A stretch of DNA of 64,000 nucleotides, from the NCBI RefSeq assembly GCF_029784165.1, contig NC_073696.1, forward strand, positions 245,373,471-245,437,470, given 5' to 3'. This document shows, one piece after another, positions 12,722 through 22,871 of this stretch (the stretch's first letter is position 1; each line of letters opens with the position of its first letter). The position numbers and the translations under genes are program-made. The DNA comes from Wyeomyia smithii. Lineage: Eukaryota > Arthropoda > Insecta > Diptera > Culicidae. The notes beneath the pieces are model-generated. The model had not been told where the DNA came from. It worked only from the letters and a program-made list of their open reading frames with translations, and searched no databases.

Positions 12722-12907
12722 AGGGTGGCCACTTTACCGGAAAAACAGGAAAAAGACGTGAACTTTAAATCACCGGGAAAAAGACGGGCAAACCGGGAAA
12801 TGTGGCTTCATACCGGAAAATTATTTATCTACATATCTTCCGCTTCATTTGCTCATCCATTTCCGAAGAAACTTCCGGGAAACTTGAAAAGCTGTCATAA
12901 TTTCTTT
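12722..12907 (+). repeat. CCGGGAAA-rich repeat fragment
   Basis: Carries clustered ACCGGAAAA, CACCGGGAAAAAG and CCGGGAAATGTGGCTTCAT. A second copy with the same order of motifs is at 56985-57110. No coding potential and no clear terminal repeats. The class is unknown. Confidence 0.55.
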
Positions 12908-12909
12908 TA

Positions 12910-13447
12910 GAAATACAGTCAGGTTTTTTACTCGGTTTTTTATACGCGGGTTTTGTTTACGATTTTTTTACGCGGATTTTTGAATTAACGCGGTTCTCTT
13001 TTACGCGATACCACGTTAATTCAAAAAAAAAATTTGCGAATTTTCGAATTAACGTGGGTTTGGAACCAAAAACGTCTAAGTGTTTATTTAGTAAAAGATT
13101 TAGTAAAAAAAAAACCTCCACCCTCCGAAAGATCCGGAATGAACGTCAAAGAGGACAATTTGAAATACAGTCAGGTTTTTTTTACGCGGTTTTTTATACG
13201 CGGATTTTTACGAGGTTTTTTTAACGCGGCTTTTTGAATTACCGCGGTTATTTGTACGCGGATTTTTTACTTAACGCGGTTTTTTTTACAGCGCTAATTT
13301 AAAAAAAAAATTCACGAATTTCCGAATTAACGTGGGTTTGGAACCAGAAACGTTTAAGTGTTTATCTAGTAAAAGACTTAATCCAAAAAATACTCTCCGC
13401 CCACCGAAAGATTCGGAATGTTCGTCAAAGAGGACAATTATAAATAC
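12910..13447 (+). repeat. Tandemly duplicated 'tacgcgg' repeat, two units
   Basis: Two direct copies of a roughly 252-286 bp unit (12910-13161 and 13162-13447). Each opens with AAATACAGTCAGGTTTTTT, then has clustered TTTTTACGCGGATTTTT and GAATTAACG(C/T)GG motifs, then AACGTGGGTTTGGAACCA and CCGAAAGAT(C/T)CGGAATG, and closes with CAAAGAGGACAATT. The units differ by scattered substitutions and indels. Small related palindromes are at 44.6 and 48.0 kb. Confidence 0.8.
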
Positions 13448-13531
13448 TGGTTCTAGAGCGTCTCGGGTTTTTTCTAAAGCCCTTCTTGCTGGACAACTTT
13501 ACGCGGATTTAAAAAAACGTAGTGAGCTGTC

Positions 13532-15944
13532 CTGACGCATGATATAGAGCCTGCAAGGGTGGCGTGTATCATTCTAATTAGTTTTCTTGGGAAACCATGT
13601 TCGAGCATCATTTGCCATAACTCATTTCTCTTAACTGTATCTTACACTGCCTTAAAGTCTATGAAGGTAAGTCTGTAGGTTGAATGCTCGAACTTTCTCG
13701 AGGAATTTTGTAAACGGTGTTAACAAGGGTTATGCCCCGATAATTACTACAGTCCAGGCGATGGCCTTTCTTGTAGATCGGACGTATGAGACCTTCCAGC
13801 CAGTCCGAGGGTAATTCTTCATCGGACCACACTATCAGCGTAATCCGGTGTAACACACGATACAGCTGTTCGCTCCCGACTTCGCAGTTCGCAAAAATGC
13901 TGTCCTTACCAGCTGACTTGCAGTTCCTCAGCTCTTTCACTGCTTTCTCAATCTCGTCCATGGATGGTGGGTCCACAGCTTTACCCACCATCATCCTTTG
14001 CCTCAATCACCATCCTGCACCTTTCGACTACGCTGTTTTCTTCACCATACATCCATACAGTGCTCCTTCCAATGCCTGGCCACTTCCGTTCTATCAGTAA
14101 TCAGGTTCCCCTCCCTATCGTTGCACATGACAGGGACTGACACGTTTCGGTTCCTGATTCCATTAATCATCTTGTAGAAGCTTCTCGCATCGTGTCTAGA
14201 GAAGCAACCTTCCGCCTCCGCAAGAATACGCTCCCAATGCTGTCGTTTCTTCCGGTGGTGGAGTCTTTTTTCAGCAGCTCTAGCTTCCCGGTATCTAACA
14301 TGTGAACTCTGGCGCGATTCTTTTCATCCGTCGCTCGCTGGTATTTAGCGTCAAACCACTCATTGGACGTTGCTGCCGCAGATGTACCCAACACTTCTCC
14401 CGCTGTGGTGCTGGTTGTACTGATTGTAGCTAGCCTGAATGAACAGTGGAGGCATAACTGTTCATTCAGGCTAGCTCCAACTTGATCCTCGATCCGCTCA
14501 TCAACCTTCCGCAGGTACTCTGTAGCCACTTCTCCAGTTGAAGGCCGCTGGATGTTCAACTGTATCCTCCTTATCGTCCTGGATTTCAACACGTTGGACA
14601 ATCAGGCGCGAATCTTGGATACCACGTGATAATAATCGGAGTCAACGTTTGGTCCTCTAGACGACCTCACGTCTGTAACGTCTGAAAAGTACCGACCATC
14701 AATCAGAACATGGTCGATCTGAGAGCATGCCTCTCCATTTGGGTGCCTCCAGGTGTGCTTACGTATATTCCGGCGTGCAAAATAGGTGCTACAAATAGCC
14801 ATACATCTGGCTGCAGCGAAATTGACAACTCTCAGGCCGTTGTTTGTTTATTTATTTCGTCAATCATATATGTAGACTAGTTACAATAATTTCTAAACTA
14901 TACACGAACATAAAACAAATTAATTTTGTGTCCTCAGCCTCAAGGACTTGAAATACTGTTTCAGTTTATACCGGGACATCGTAAAGTCAATGGCTTCGCA
15001 GTGTTGATTATAAGAATTCATCATACTATTCATAGGTCCATTTTTTGCGTATTCCGTACGATGATGGTTAAGAGCAAATAAACTACGGTGTCGAAGTTGT
15101 CGAATGGGTGCATAAAAGTTCAATTTAGAAAGTAGTACTGCTGAGTCAACGTTCTGCGAAACGATATCGTTTACAAATGAAGCCATCGCGTACTCTCGCC
15201 GTTCTTTTAATGTTTGAATGTCAATCAACATGCAGCGTGCTTCATATGACGGAAGACGATGTGTGGTCCAACCTAGCTTACGAAGAGCATATAGTAGAAA
15301 TTGCTTTTGTACTGATTCTATTCTTTCTTCATGTACGCCAGGACGAGGAGACCACACAATGCTACAGTATTCCAGTATTGACCTCACATAGGCAATATAC
15401 AAAGTTTTGATAGTGTACGGGTCTTGGAAATTATAACAGAAGCGTTTGATAAACCCTAACATGTTGTTTGCCTTGTGTATGATAGTGTTATAGTGGTCGT
15501 TCGTAGTAGAGTGGAGGCTTTCTCTACCAATCACGGGGCGGAAGAAGTTCTCCTACACGACTGGCGCATTTGCATCCCCGATGACGATCGTGATGTCGTG
15601 CTTTGTGCACTCATTATACGTCTTTTCCAGAAGCTCATAGAACTCCTCCTTCTCTCCATGGGTTTATCGTTTGTCGGTGCGTACATATTTATCAGGCTGT
15701 ACTTGAAAAATTTGCCCTTAATTCTCAACACACATATACGGTCACTGATCGGCCTCCATCTAACGACACGTTTTATCTGTTTCCCTATGAGCACGAAACC
15801 GACTCCCCTTTCTGCTTTCACGCCGTCACTGTTGTAGATGTGGTACTTAAATGAAGTGCCCGCAATAGGATCTACTGCCCGGAATTCGCGTTCTCCTGTT
15901 TTCGGCCACCTCACCTCCTGTATGGCAGCATCCTCCACATTCAC
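13532..15944 (-). pseudogene. RTE-type LINE, broken endonuclease and reverse transcriptase
   Basis: Read on the minus strand, this is a non-LTR retrotransposon protein in pieces. The apurinic-type endonuclease starts near 15944 with AIQEVRWPKTGEREF (catalytic Glu) and continues with YSLINMYAPTNDKP. It resumes after an insertion at 14842-15495 with SQIDHVLIDGR and SDYYHVVSKIRA, where the usual SDH histidine is Tyr. A linker follows (14167-14601). The reverse transcriptase then appears (13659-14006) with GKDSIF, LPSDWLEGLI, PIYKKGHR and NYRGITLVN. A further frame at 13540-13660 reads LTFIDFKAV, stop, DTVKRNELW. Stops, frameshifts and loss of the RT C-terminus make it dead. The same family recurs at 25.9 and 32.5 kb on the plus strand. 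Confidence 0.85.
14842..15495 (-). pseudogene. 5'-truncated Jockey/CR1-like LINE nested in the RTE element
   Basis: The minus-strand frame 14920-15534 begins with a few RTE codons (IGRESLHSTTND) and then switches to the C-terminal part of another LINE reverse transcriptase: KANNMLGFIKRF, DPYTIKTLYIAYVRSILEY, IVWSP, LPSYEARCMLIDIQTL. It stops at 14920. A 3' UTR follows and ends in an AAATAAATAAACAAAC-type tail at about 14842, after which the RTE sequence resumes (GLRVVNFAAARC). This is the classic form of a 5'-truncated LINE insertion. A relative with its YADD motif is at 25137. Confidence 0.8.
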
Positions 15945-15959
15945 CTTCTACAGCTCAGC

Positions 15960-16720
15960 CTTCTACGTTACAAAACTCACTTTCAAAATTTTGTGGCCTG
16001 TTTTTTGTTCTGTAAAGCCATATTCAATCTTCGTGGAATGTTTACCCCCAGGTTTTCACGAGTAGAAGTTGAACTAGCATATCACGCTGCCTGTCCGACG
16101 TTCCATAAGTCTGTTTTATTCTTTGGATGATGCTTTGCAACCTAGACTTTTCCAATCTTCCACAGAATTTCTAAAGGATTAAAACTAGGATTCTGCGCTG
16201 GTCAAATTAATAATCTTATATTTTCGTTTGAAAATCATCTTCGTGTTTTCAATACTATATGTTTAGGATCAAAGAATAAAACAGACTTATGGAACGTCGG
16301 ACAGGCAGCGTGAAATGCTAGTTCAGCTTCTACTCGTGAAAACCTGGTGATAAACATACCCGGAAGATTGAATATTTACAAAACAAAGGACAAGCCACAA
16401 AAATTTGAAAGTGAGTTTTGTAACGTTAAAGGTCACTTTTTCAACGATATGTAGAGAAATAAAGCTAATTTGGATTGTTTTGTATATATATTTCAATAGT
16501 GTATTTATTTTTATCGCCACTCCAAAAACACTAACTCACGAAAAAAATTTTCGGAATCACCGACAGAGAAATTTCTCCGTGCCTCTTTGAAAAAGAGGAT
16601 CATAATGACGTAACATAACATCATACAACAATTAAATTCAGTGCGCAAATACGAAACATTATCCAAAACTGCAAGTGTATTTATTATTTTCTCCATGACT
16701 GTATATCTAGATTGTTCGTA
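15960..16720. pseudogene. Tc1-like transposase C-terminus in an inverted duplication
   Basis: On the minus strand 16125-16205 reads as a decayed DWPAQNPSFNPLEILWKI block, the third catalytic region of Tc1 transposases. It is followed toward 15990 by QSIIQRIKQTYGTSDRQRD and a short C-terminus ending in a stop. The same C-terminal segment is repeated on the plus strand at 16264-16436, giving arms of about 165 bp facing each other around a 130-bp loop. The inner 44 bp are essentially identical between arms. An element end may lie near 16700. Only about 60 codons of transposase survive. Confidence 0.75.
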
Positions 16721-16739
16721 GTAATTTACCTTCAGTATG

Positions 16740-17095
16740 CTACCTTTCTAAGACTGCGATACCTAGTCTCACGACGGGGCTGCCGTCTTAGATATAGCTT
16801 GTGAGGCACCGTTCGTAATTCAGCCGCCCGCTTCGGGTCAGACGCTATTGTACGCCGCCCCTAACATGTGGATACAGCCGCGTACGACCCCCCTTCCCAG
16901 TCAGCATACGACCATAGTTTCCACCGGGGGTTGGTTACCCGATCTCCTCTGAGGTTACTCGTATTCCAATTGGCACCTCATGGAGGTTGGAATAAGAGTT
17001 GCTGGACAGAGGTGACTGACCACAATGGAGTCTCAAGTGACACGTGCCCAGCCATTTACCAACCGTTACGGATGTCATATTGAACAAAAATAAAA
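16740..17095. repeat. GC-rich block, possible LINE 3' end
   Basis: A 350-bp block clearly richer in G and C than its surroundings, with several CCGCCC and CCCC runs, ending in AACAAAAATAAAACAAATG. The abrupt composition change and A-rich end on the plus strand resemble a truncated retroposon 3' end. No protein motif is visible, and the 71-codon frame inside is not recognisable. Confidence 0.3.
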
Positions 17096-17350
17096 CAAAT
17101 GAAGGTGTCTATCTCTGAGCTAACATAAAATTACCTACAACTCTGCCAAAGACTTCACTTTGATTTGACAAGTAATAAAAAAATAAAATTTTCATCCCTC
17201 TAATAGGGGGATTAATCAAAAATCTATTTGCATCAAAAGTTGCCATTTGAGATCTACAAAAACTTTTTCGAATACACTATAGCATTTAAATGGAATTTGG
17301 AGTTTGCCGAGATCTGTAATAGTGATTTTTTGGGGTTGGAACCGCCAGTG

Positions 17351-19649
17351 CACAGTGGTCCAATAAGGCAAAAAGTGGAACTTAATTCCATAGCGACTTT
17401 CACCTTCATCCTAGCTTAAATTCGTACACAAATTACGTAACGCTAAAAACCTAGATTTCAGACCTCCTCCCCCCCCTATGTAACGATAAATAACGTTCGA
17501 TATGACTCCCCCCCTCTGAAATTACGTAACGCTGGATAACCTGTCCCCCTTCCAAATTTGCAATTTTGAGCAAACATCTCAGTTACGTAACGGGCTCAAC
17601 TACCCCGCCTCCCCCCTATGTAACAATAAGTAACGCAGACTTAACCCCCTCCCCTTCATGCGTTACGTATTTTGTGTACGACGCCAAAGTGTCTTCGGAA
17701 TAATTGTTTGTATGAATGACCCGCATAATCGCAAGTTGTCAAAAAGTATGAAAAGTTTACTATACTAAAAATAAAAAAAAAATATTTTTTTTTGTGTTAA
17801 AAGATAGAAGAATAGTTTATGCAGCAAAGTTGTAGAAGATTCAAAAATATGAAACTTTGTTGAACAAATGAAAACCCTATCTTTTTTCGGTACAAAGTTA
17901 TGAAGTATATAACATGGAACTTACTCAAAGGTTAGTTTTTTGTACTTAACTTTTGTTAGTTGCATTTTACACGAAAGTACTGTTCAGAGGTTGTGTTAGG
18001 ACAAACAAAATACACATTTTTGCCAAAGGCCATATATCTGCAGGACTTTTCCTTACAAAGATATATCATATTATAGCTTATTTTTTCGATAATTTCAAAA
18101 ACGTATAGGTTGAAAAGGGGCAAGTGGAATCATGATGTTAATACTTTAAGGTTCCATTTGTCCCAATCCACCCACATTAAAGTACGGCGAGCATATGTTA
18201 CAGTAGGTTTTCATATATCCAAAATACTAACTTTTTTGTGTTTAGAGATAGACGAATGGTTAATTCGGCAATGTTTTAGAACGTGTAAAAATATGAATCT
18301 TTGCTGAACAAACAAAATTCCTATCTTCATTGGGTACAGAGTTACAGAGTATATTCTGTAAAAGTTACATAAAGGTTAATTTTTTGCACGTAACTTTTGT
18401 TAGCTACATTTTACAAGAAAACGTTGTTCTGAAGAAGCATTTGGGCATACAAAACACACGTTTTTGTTGAGGGCAACACATCTCCAGGACTTTTCCTTAC
18501 AAAGTTATAGCATGTTTTAGCTTATATTTTCGATAACTTTAAGAACGTATAAAGTAAAAAGGGGCAAGTAGAATCATGATGTTAATACTTTTTCTCGAAG
18601 TTTAGCTCGAGCGCTCAGAACTGTTATAAGTTCCATCTGTCTCAATCCACCTTTATTCTACACGTTGTTAAAGTTATCGAAAAAATATGTTGAAATGTGC
18701 TAAAACTTTGTAAGGAAAAGTCCTGGAGATGTGTGGTCTTCAACAAAAACGTGTGTTTTGTATGCCCACATGCTTCTTTAAAGCAACGTTTTCTTGTAAA
18801 ATGTAACTAACAAGAGTTAAGTACAAAAAACTAACTTTTAAGTAACTTTCATAGAATATACGCTGTAACTCTGTACCCAATGAAGATAGGAATTTTATTT
18901 GTTCAGCAAAGTTTCATATTTTTGCACGTTCTAAAACATTGCCGAATTAACCATTCCTCTATCTCGTAACACAAAAAAGTTAGTATTTTGGATATATACC
19001 TACCTAAAAAAACCTACCTAATAAACCTACTGTAGCATATGCTCGCCGTACTCTAATATGGTCGGATTGGGACAAATGGAACTTACAGGAGATTTTAGTA
19101 CTTTAGTCTAACTTCAAGGAAAAGTATTGACATCATGATTCCACTTGCCCCTTTTTAACCTATACGTTCTTGAAGTTATCGAAAAAAATAAGCTGAAATA
19201 TGATATAACTTTGTAAGGAAAAGTCCTGGAGATATATGACCTTTGGCAAAAATGTGTGTTTTATGTGTCCTAACGATTCCTCTGAACAATACTTCCGTGT
19301 AAATTGCAAATAACAAAAGTTAAGTACAAAAAACTAACTTCTAAGTAAGTTCCATGTAATTTACTTTATAACTTTGTACCGAAAGAAGATAGGATTTTCT
19401 TTTTTTCAACAAAGTTTCATATTTTTGAATCTTCTACAACTTTGCTGCATAAACTATTCTTCTATCTCTTAACACAAAAAGTTATTTTTTTTATTTTTAG
19501 TATAGTAAACTTTTCATACTTTTTGACAATTTGCGATTATGCGGGTCATTCATACAAACAATTGTTCCGAAGACACTTTTAAGCTAGGATGAAGGTAAAA
19601 GGCGCTATGGAATTTAGTTCCACTTTTTGCCTTATTGGACCACTGTGCA
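17351..19649. mobile_element. Giant foldback element (about 2.3 kb palindrome)
   Basis: The two ends match as inverted repeats (CACAGTGGTCCAATAAGG at 17351 and its complement ending at about 19648). The similarity continues inward for about 1 kb on each side to near 18549 and 18661. Each arm itself holds two related sub-units of about 450 bp, giving the order U1-U2-(centre)-U2'-U1'. Each sub-unit carries AAAGTTTCATATTTTTG, TTAAGTACAAAAAACTAAC and AGTCCTGGAGAT motifs. Spacers between sub-units share GGGGCAAGTGGAATCATGAT. No transposase is present. Flanks do not give a clean target duplication. Confidence 0.85.
17421..17686. mobile_element. MITE inserted in one arm of the foldback
   Basis: Ends are inverted repeats of the form TCGTACACAAATTACGTAACGC and GCGTTACGTATTTTGTGTACGA (allowing mismatches). 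Internally there are further TTACGTAACG motifs and C-rich runs (CCTCCCCCCCCTATGTAACG and CCGCCTCCCCCCTATGTAAC). The opposite foldback arm is continuous across the equivalent point, so the insertion boundaries can be read by comparing the two arms. Confidence 0.8.
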
Positions 19650-19785
19650 GTGGTTGTTCGTGAGCGGCATGAAAAACAAAAACGCTGTGTCTGTGTGCAA
19701 GAAAACATCGTACTATGTGGGATAGGAAAAGTAGGAAAAGAGATGACTAACGATTTGTCATTATGTGAACGAAGAAAAATTTCCC

Positions 19786-19863
19786 TCTCCTAGACGGGAC
19801 TCGAACCCACAATCTCCGATGTCTCCGGTATGGTGTTTTGGCCAATTAAACTACTGGGGAGGT
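19786..19863 (-). repeat. tRNA-like SINE head
   Basis: On the minus strand the segment has a good A box (TAGTTTAATTGG) and a perfect B box (GGTTCGAGTCC), spaced as in a tRNA. The acceptor and anticodon stems do not pair cleanly, so I call it a SINE head or tRNA pseudogene and not a functional tRNA. The SINE body, if any, would extend toward 19680. The extent is uncertain. Confidence 0.55.
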
Positions 19864-20019
19864 AGTTTCCCCTAAGACTCATATCGATCACCCTTATCTA
19901 TTGTGTCATGTTCCAAGTACGCCTCGATCAACACACACTGTGTCAGTTATTTTTGTAACTGAGAGACAGCCGCTCTCACACTTTGCATAGCGACTTACTA
20001 TATTTAACATACCTACATA

Positions 20020-20352
20020 CAGTCGAATCCCTCTATAACGACACTTTTTATAGTGACAAATCTCGCTATAGCGACATTCTCAACAGTCCCTTCTGTTTTA
20101 TACTAAAATTCTTCGGTTTATTGCGACATTTTGCTATCACGATCTTCCTCTATAACGGCATACCAAAACACATACTTGTCATTCTTTATTACGACAATAG
20201 TACAGTCGAATCTCTCTATAACGACATTGCTGAATCTATAACGACATTCTCAACGGTACCTTCTGTTCTACATATGCAAGCATTCTTCGTACTGTTGCGA
20301 CATTTCGCTATAACGACAGTCCTTGCGATGTCGCTATAAAGGGATTCGACTG
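20020..20352. mobile_element. TA-flanked MITE with duplicated 5' terminus
   Basis: Ends are inverted repeats CAGTCGAATCCCTCTATAACGAC (20020) and the complementary GTCGCTATAAAGGGATTCGACTG (ending 20352), each flanked by TA. That fits Tc1/mariner-type insertion. A second internal terminus starts at 20203 (TA, then CAGTCGAATCTCTC), so the element is either a partial dimer or one MITE inserted into the TA beside another. Internal CTATAACGACA motifs recur several times. Confidence 0.8.
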
Positions 20353-21433
20353 TACATACATTGCCTACTTTACAACTTAAAATGTTAGTCATCAGACAAA
20401 AAATGTTTTTAGTTCTTGAAGCAAATTAATGTTTTGCATGTTGTTTTTATTTCCGTTTTCGTTTTCGTTTATTTCATTATCACGAAAAAATTGAAGTACC
20501 TAAAATTATTTTTAATTTAGAATTTCTGTAGAAAAAAATATAACCAAAATAGTAAAACAGTGTTTGATATGAAAAAGTTTTTGTTAGATTTTTTTAACAA
20601 GAGTGCCCGCTTTGTTTTGTTCAGAAGAGTTTTACGTAAATAAATCATCTATCTGAAAACCCAGTTTGAAAGAAATCTGAGAAGTTTGTTTATTTTAACG
20701 ATTATCTGTTATTAAGTTGATTTGTGCTTAATTTTGATTGTTATTTTTCAACTTATAGTTATCTGATGTTTCACAACTTGGTTTGGTTGGTTTGAAATCA
20801 GCTTTGATAGTCATTAAAATGAGTGAATATCGCTCTATAGTTGCTTATATTGTATTAGGGGAAAGCAAAGTTGTGTATAAACCCGTGGGGGATGTACGAA
20901 CATCATATTTTTTATTAATTTTTATCGGCCATCCCAAGAACTTACCAACCTATTGGTTCTATTGGTGCTGCATATTAGCTTGTAACTGACAATAAGTGAA
21001 ATTCTAAGCAACTCTATTCTACTTCCAGTGCTCTTCCCATGATATGCTTTTCGGAAGTCACAGTAAACTAGATTTTTTTCCAGAGTTGGGGATTCTTTAT
21101 TATTCTGTACTTACAGTTAAGGAATTCAATTTGTTGTTCAAACAAGAGGTTTGTTCGTTACAGCAAACCTCGAGTGCGTCTTGAAAAGACTATTCAAGCT
21201 GTATCCCGCAGAGTAAGGGTGTAATTAAATTTCAAGAGCACGAATCGAAGGAAGTTGTGCGCTAAAAAGCAATCAAACATACATACATCGTATCCTTTTA
21301 AAGGCTGTCCTATAGAAATGAGAATGAAAAGCAGGAGAAAAGTTTTATTCAAACTCATTTATTTCATGCAAAGGGTTAACTTAAGTCTTTAACATGAGGC
21401 TAGTGATTTTTATCATACGCTTCGTGGTCCACT

Positions 21434-21652
21434 GTGGGGCGCAGCTTAGTTATGACATTGAAACGTTGGATGGTTGCCACATCGATTTTTCTTTTCGTGT
21501 GCTGCTTGGTGGTCTTCCAGTTATGCTTGTCTACCGTGGAGCACAATAAACCGAGAAAGATTTGTCAGGTTCCGGCATTTGACACATATTTTGGCTCTCC
21601 AGTAACTTTAGTGTTTTCTTGGCATCCATCCGAAACACGTATTTCCCACTAG
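21434..21652 (+). CDS. Uncertain short ORF with a signal-anchor-like N-terminus
   Basis: A 72-codon frame whose first half (WMVATSIFLFVCCLVVFQL) looks like a membrane anchor preceded by a basic residue. This is followed by HNKPRKICQVPAFDTYFGS, a stem-like segment. Frames downstream to about 21960 are interrupted by stops. The layout resembles the start of a type II membrane glycosyltransferase, but no catalytic motif is visible, so this may be a degraded fragment or chance. It lies about 1 kb upstream of the first coding exon of Ctr1 on the same strand. Confidence 0.2.
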   Translation: MGRSLVMTLKRWMVATSIFLFVCCLVVFQLCLSTVEHNKPRKICQVPAFDTYFGSPVTLVFSWHPSETRISH

Positions 21653-22601
21653 AATGACGCTTTTGAAGAAATGAAATCAGTATTTTGTACAAACACTTTC
21701 TATAGTACACATCATGTTGAATCCAAAACTATCGGATATTGTGATGTACAACATAACCTTCAAATCGAACAGGTGCTTGAACTTGCACTTTCGGGAGAGT
21801 CGTCTTTGGTGTAGAATCGGTCCTTTAACTTTGTTGGGCAGCCGCTCTCTTTCGGGCTACTGTCATGGATGCCGGTATTTGGTTGATACCGGAACATATT
21901 TCTTCGAAAGTTATGGTTCTGATGGACAAACATAGGAATCATTCTCATTCCAGTTTTGGTTCCCTTGTAAGCTTCCAGCTTTAACATTATTATTTAATTT
22001 TCCTAAGATTTCCTGTCATTTATCTAGTAAAAATATCTCTGTTATAAAGAAGAAATATGTGTCTGAGTTCAAAACACAAAAAAAGTAACTAACAAAAAAC
22101 TGAAATGCCAGAAGAAACCATTTGATCATCACTTTTTTGTTGCAAGAGATTACGATAACTTTTGCATCTGAGAACCAAGTACGAAGCTAGAAACTACTTC
22201 GTTTTTCCTAATCTGCATAAATTGCATATTCTGCGGTTATGTCAAGTGTCATGTTCATTTACTTTTTATATGTAGTGTAGTGTGTTTTCCTAATGTGACG
22301 CTGAAATCAGCACTGATTTCGTAATCCATTAAACAGATTGCCACGACGAAGCAGTTCACATGCTCACCGCTTTAATTTCCTTCTAATCTGGACCAGTAGA
22401 TATGCAGTTTTCCTGAAATTTGTTTGACTATTATATTTTTGGAATAACTTATTCGCATTAAATGCGAAGTACACGGAAACGGGGAATTATTCTCCTAGCT
22501 TAACATTATGTAAAATACCTACCCTTACTTTCAATCTCTGCGAAACACTACTTCTTACATAACCAGCCTGCAACTTATATCCATTGTTTCCATGGTTACA
22601 G

Positions 22602-22871
22602 ATTATCCCACTGCAACGCTCTATCCGGTTTGGTAACGTGCCGCGAACTAGTATGGATCACTCAGAACACCACGACTACAGCCAAATCCCGATGAATCTG
22701 TCGGCGGGGGCAAATGTGCACGATGGTCACCATGCCGCAATGGATCACGGTTCGCACGGTCATACGGTATCCGATAGTATAGAATTAGCGATAGACCGTC
22801 ATGCCGACGGTAGCCACGGAGGGCACAGTTCCGGGGCGGGGGCCACGGTTCACCACATGATGTCGATGGCG
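22602..22871 (+). CDS. Ctr1A: Ctr1 exon with start codon (coding 22653-22871)
   Basis: A plausible acceptor (CCATGGTTACAG, AG at 22600-22601) precedes 51 bases of 5' UTR. The ATG at 22653 sits in AGTATGG. Coding ends at 22871 and is followed by a consensus GTAAGT donor, leaving phase 0 after 73 codons. An in-frame upstream ATG at 22584 lies before the proposed acceptor and would be intronic. The exon is markedly GC-richer than its surroundings and encodes the His-rich N-terminus. Confidence 0.85.

Noticed and set aside
19786..19863. Functional tRNA gene
   Set aside because: A and B boxes are good, but acceptor and anticodon stems do not pair properly; the other tRNA-like segments (32.8, 36.9, 43.8, 48.2 kb) clearly head SINEs.
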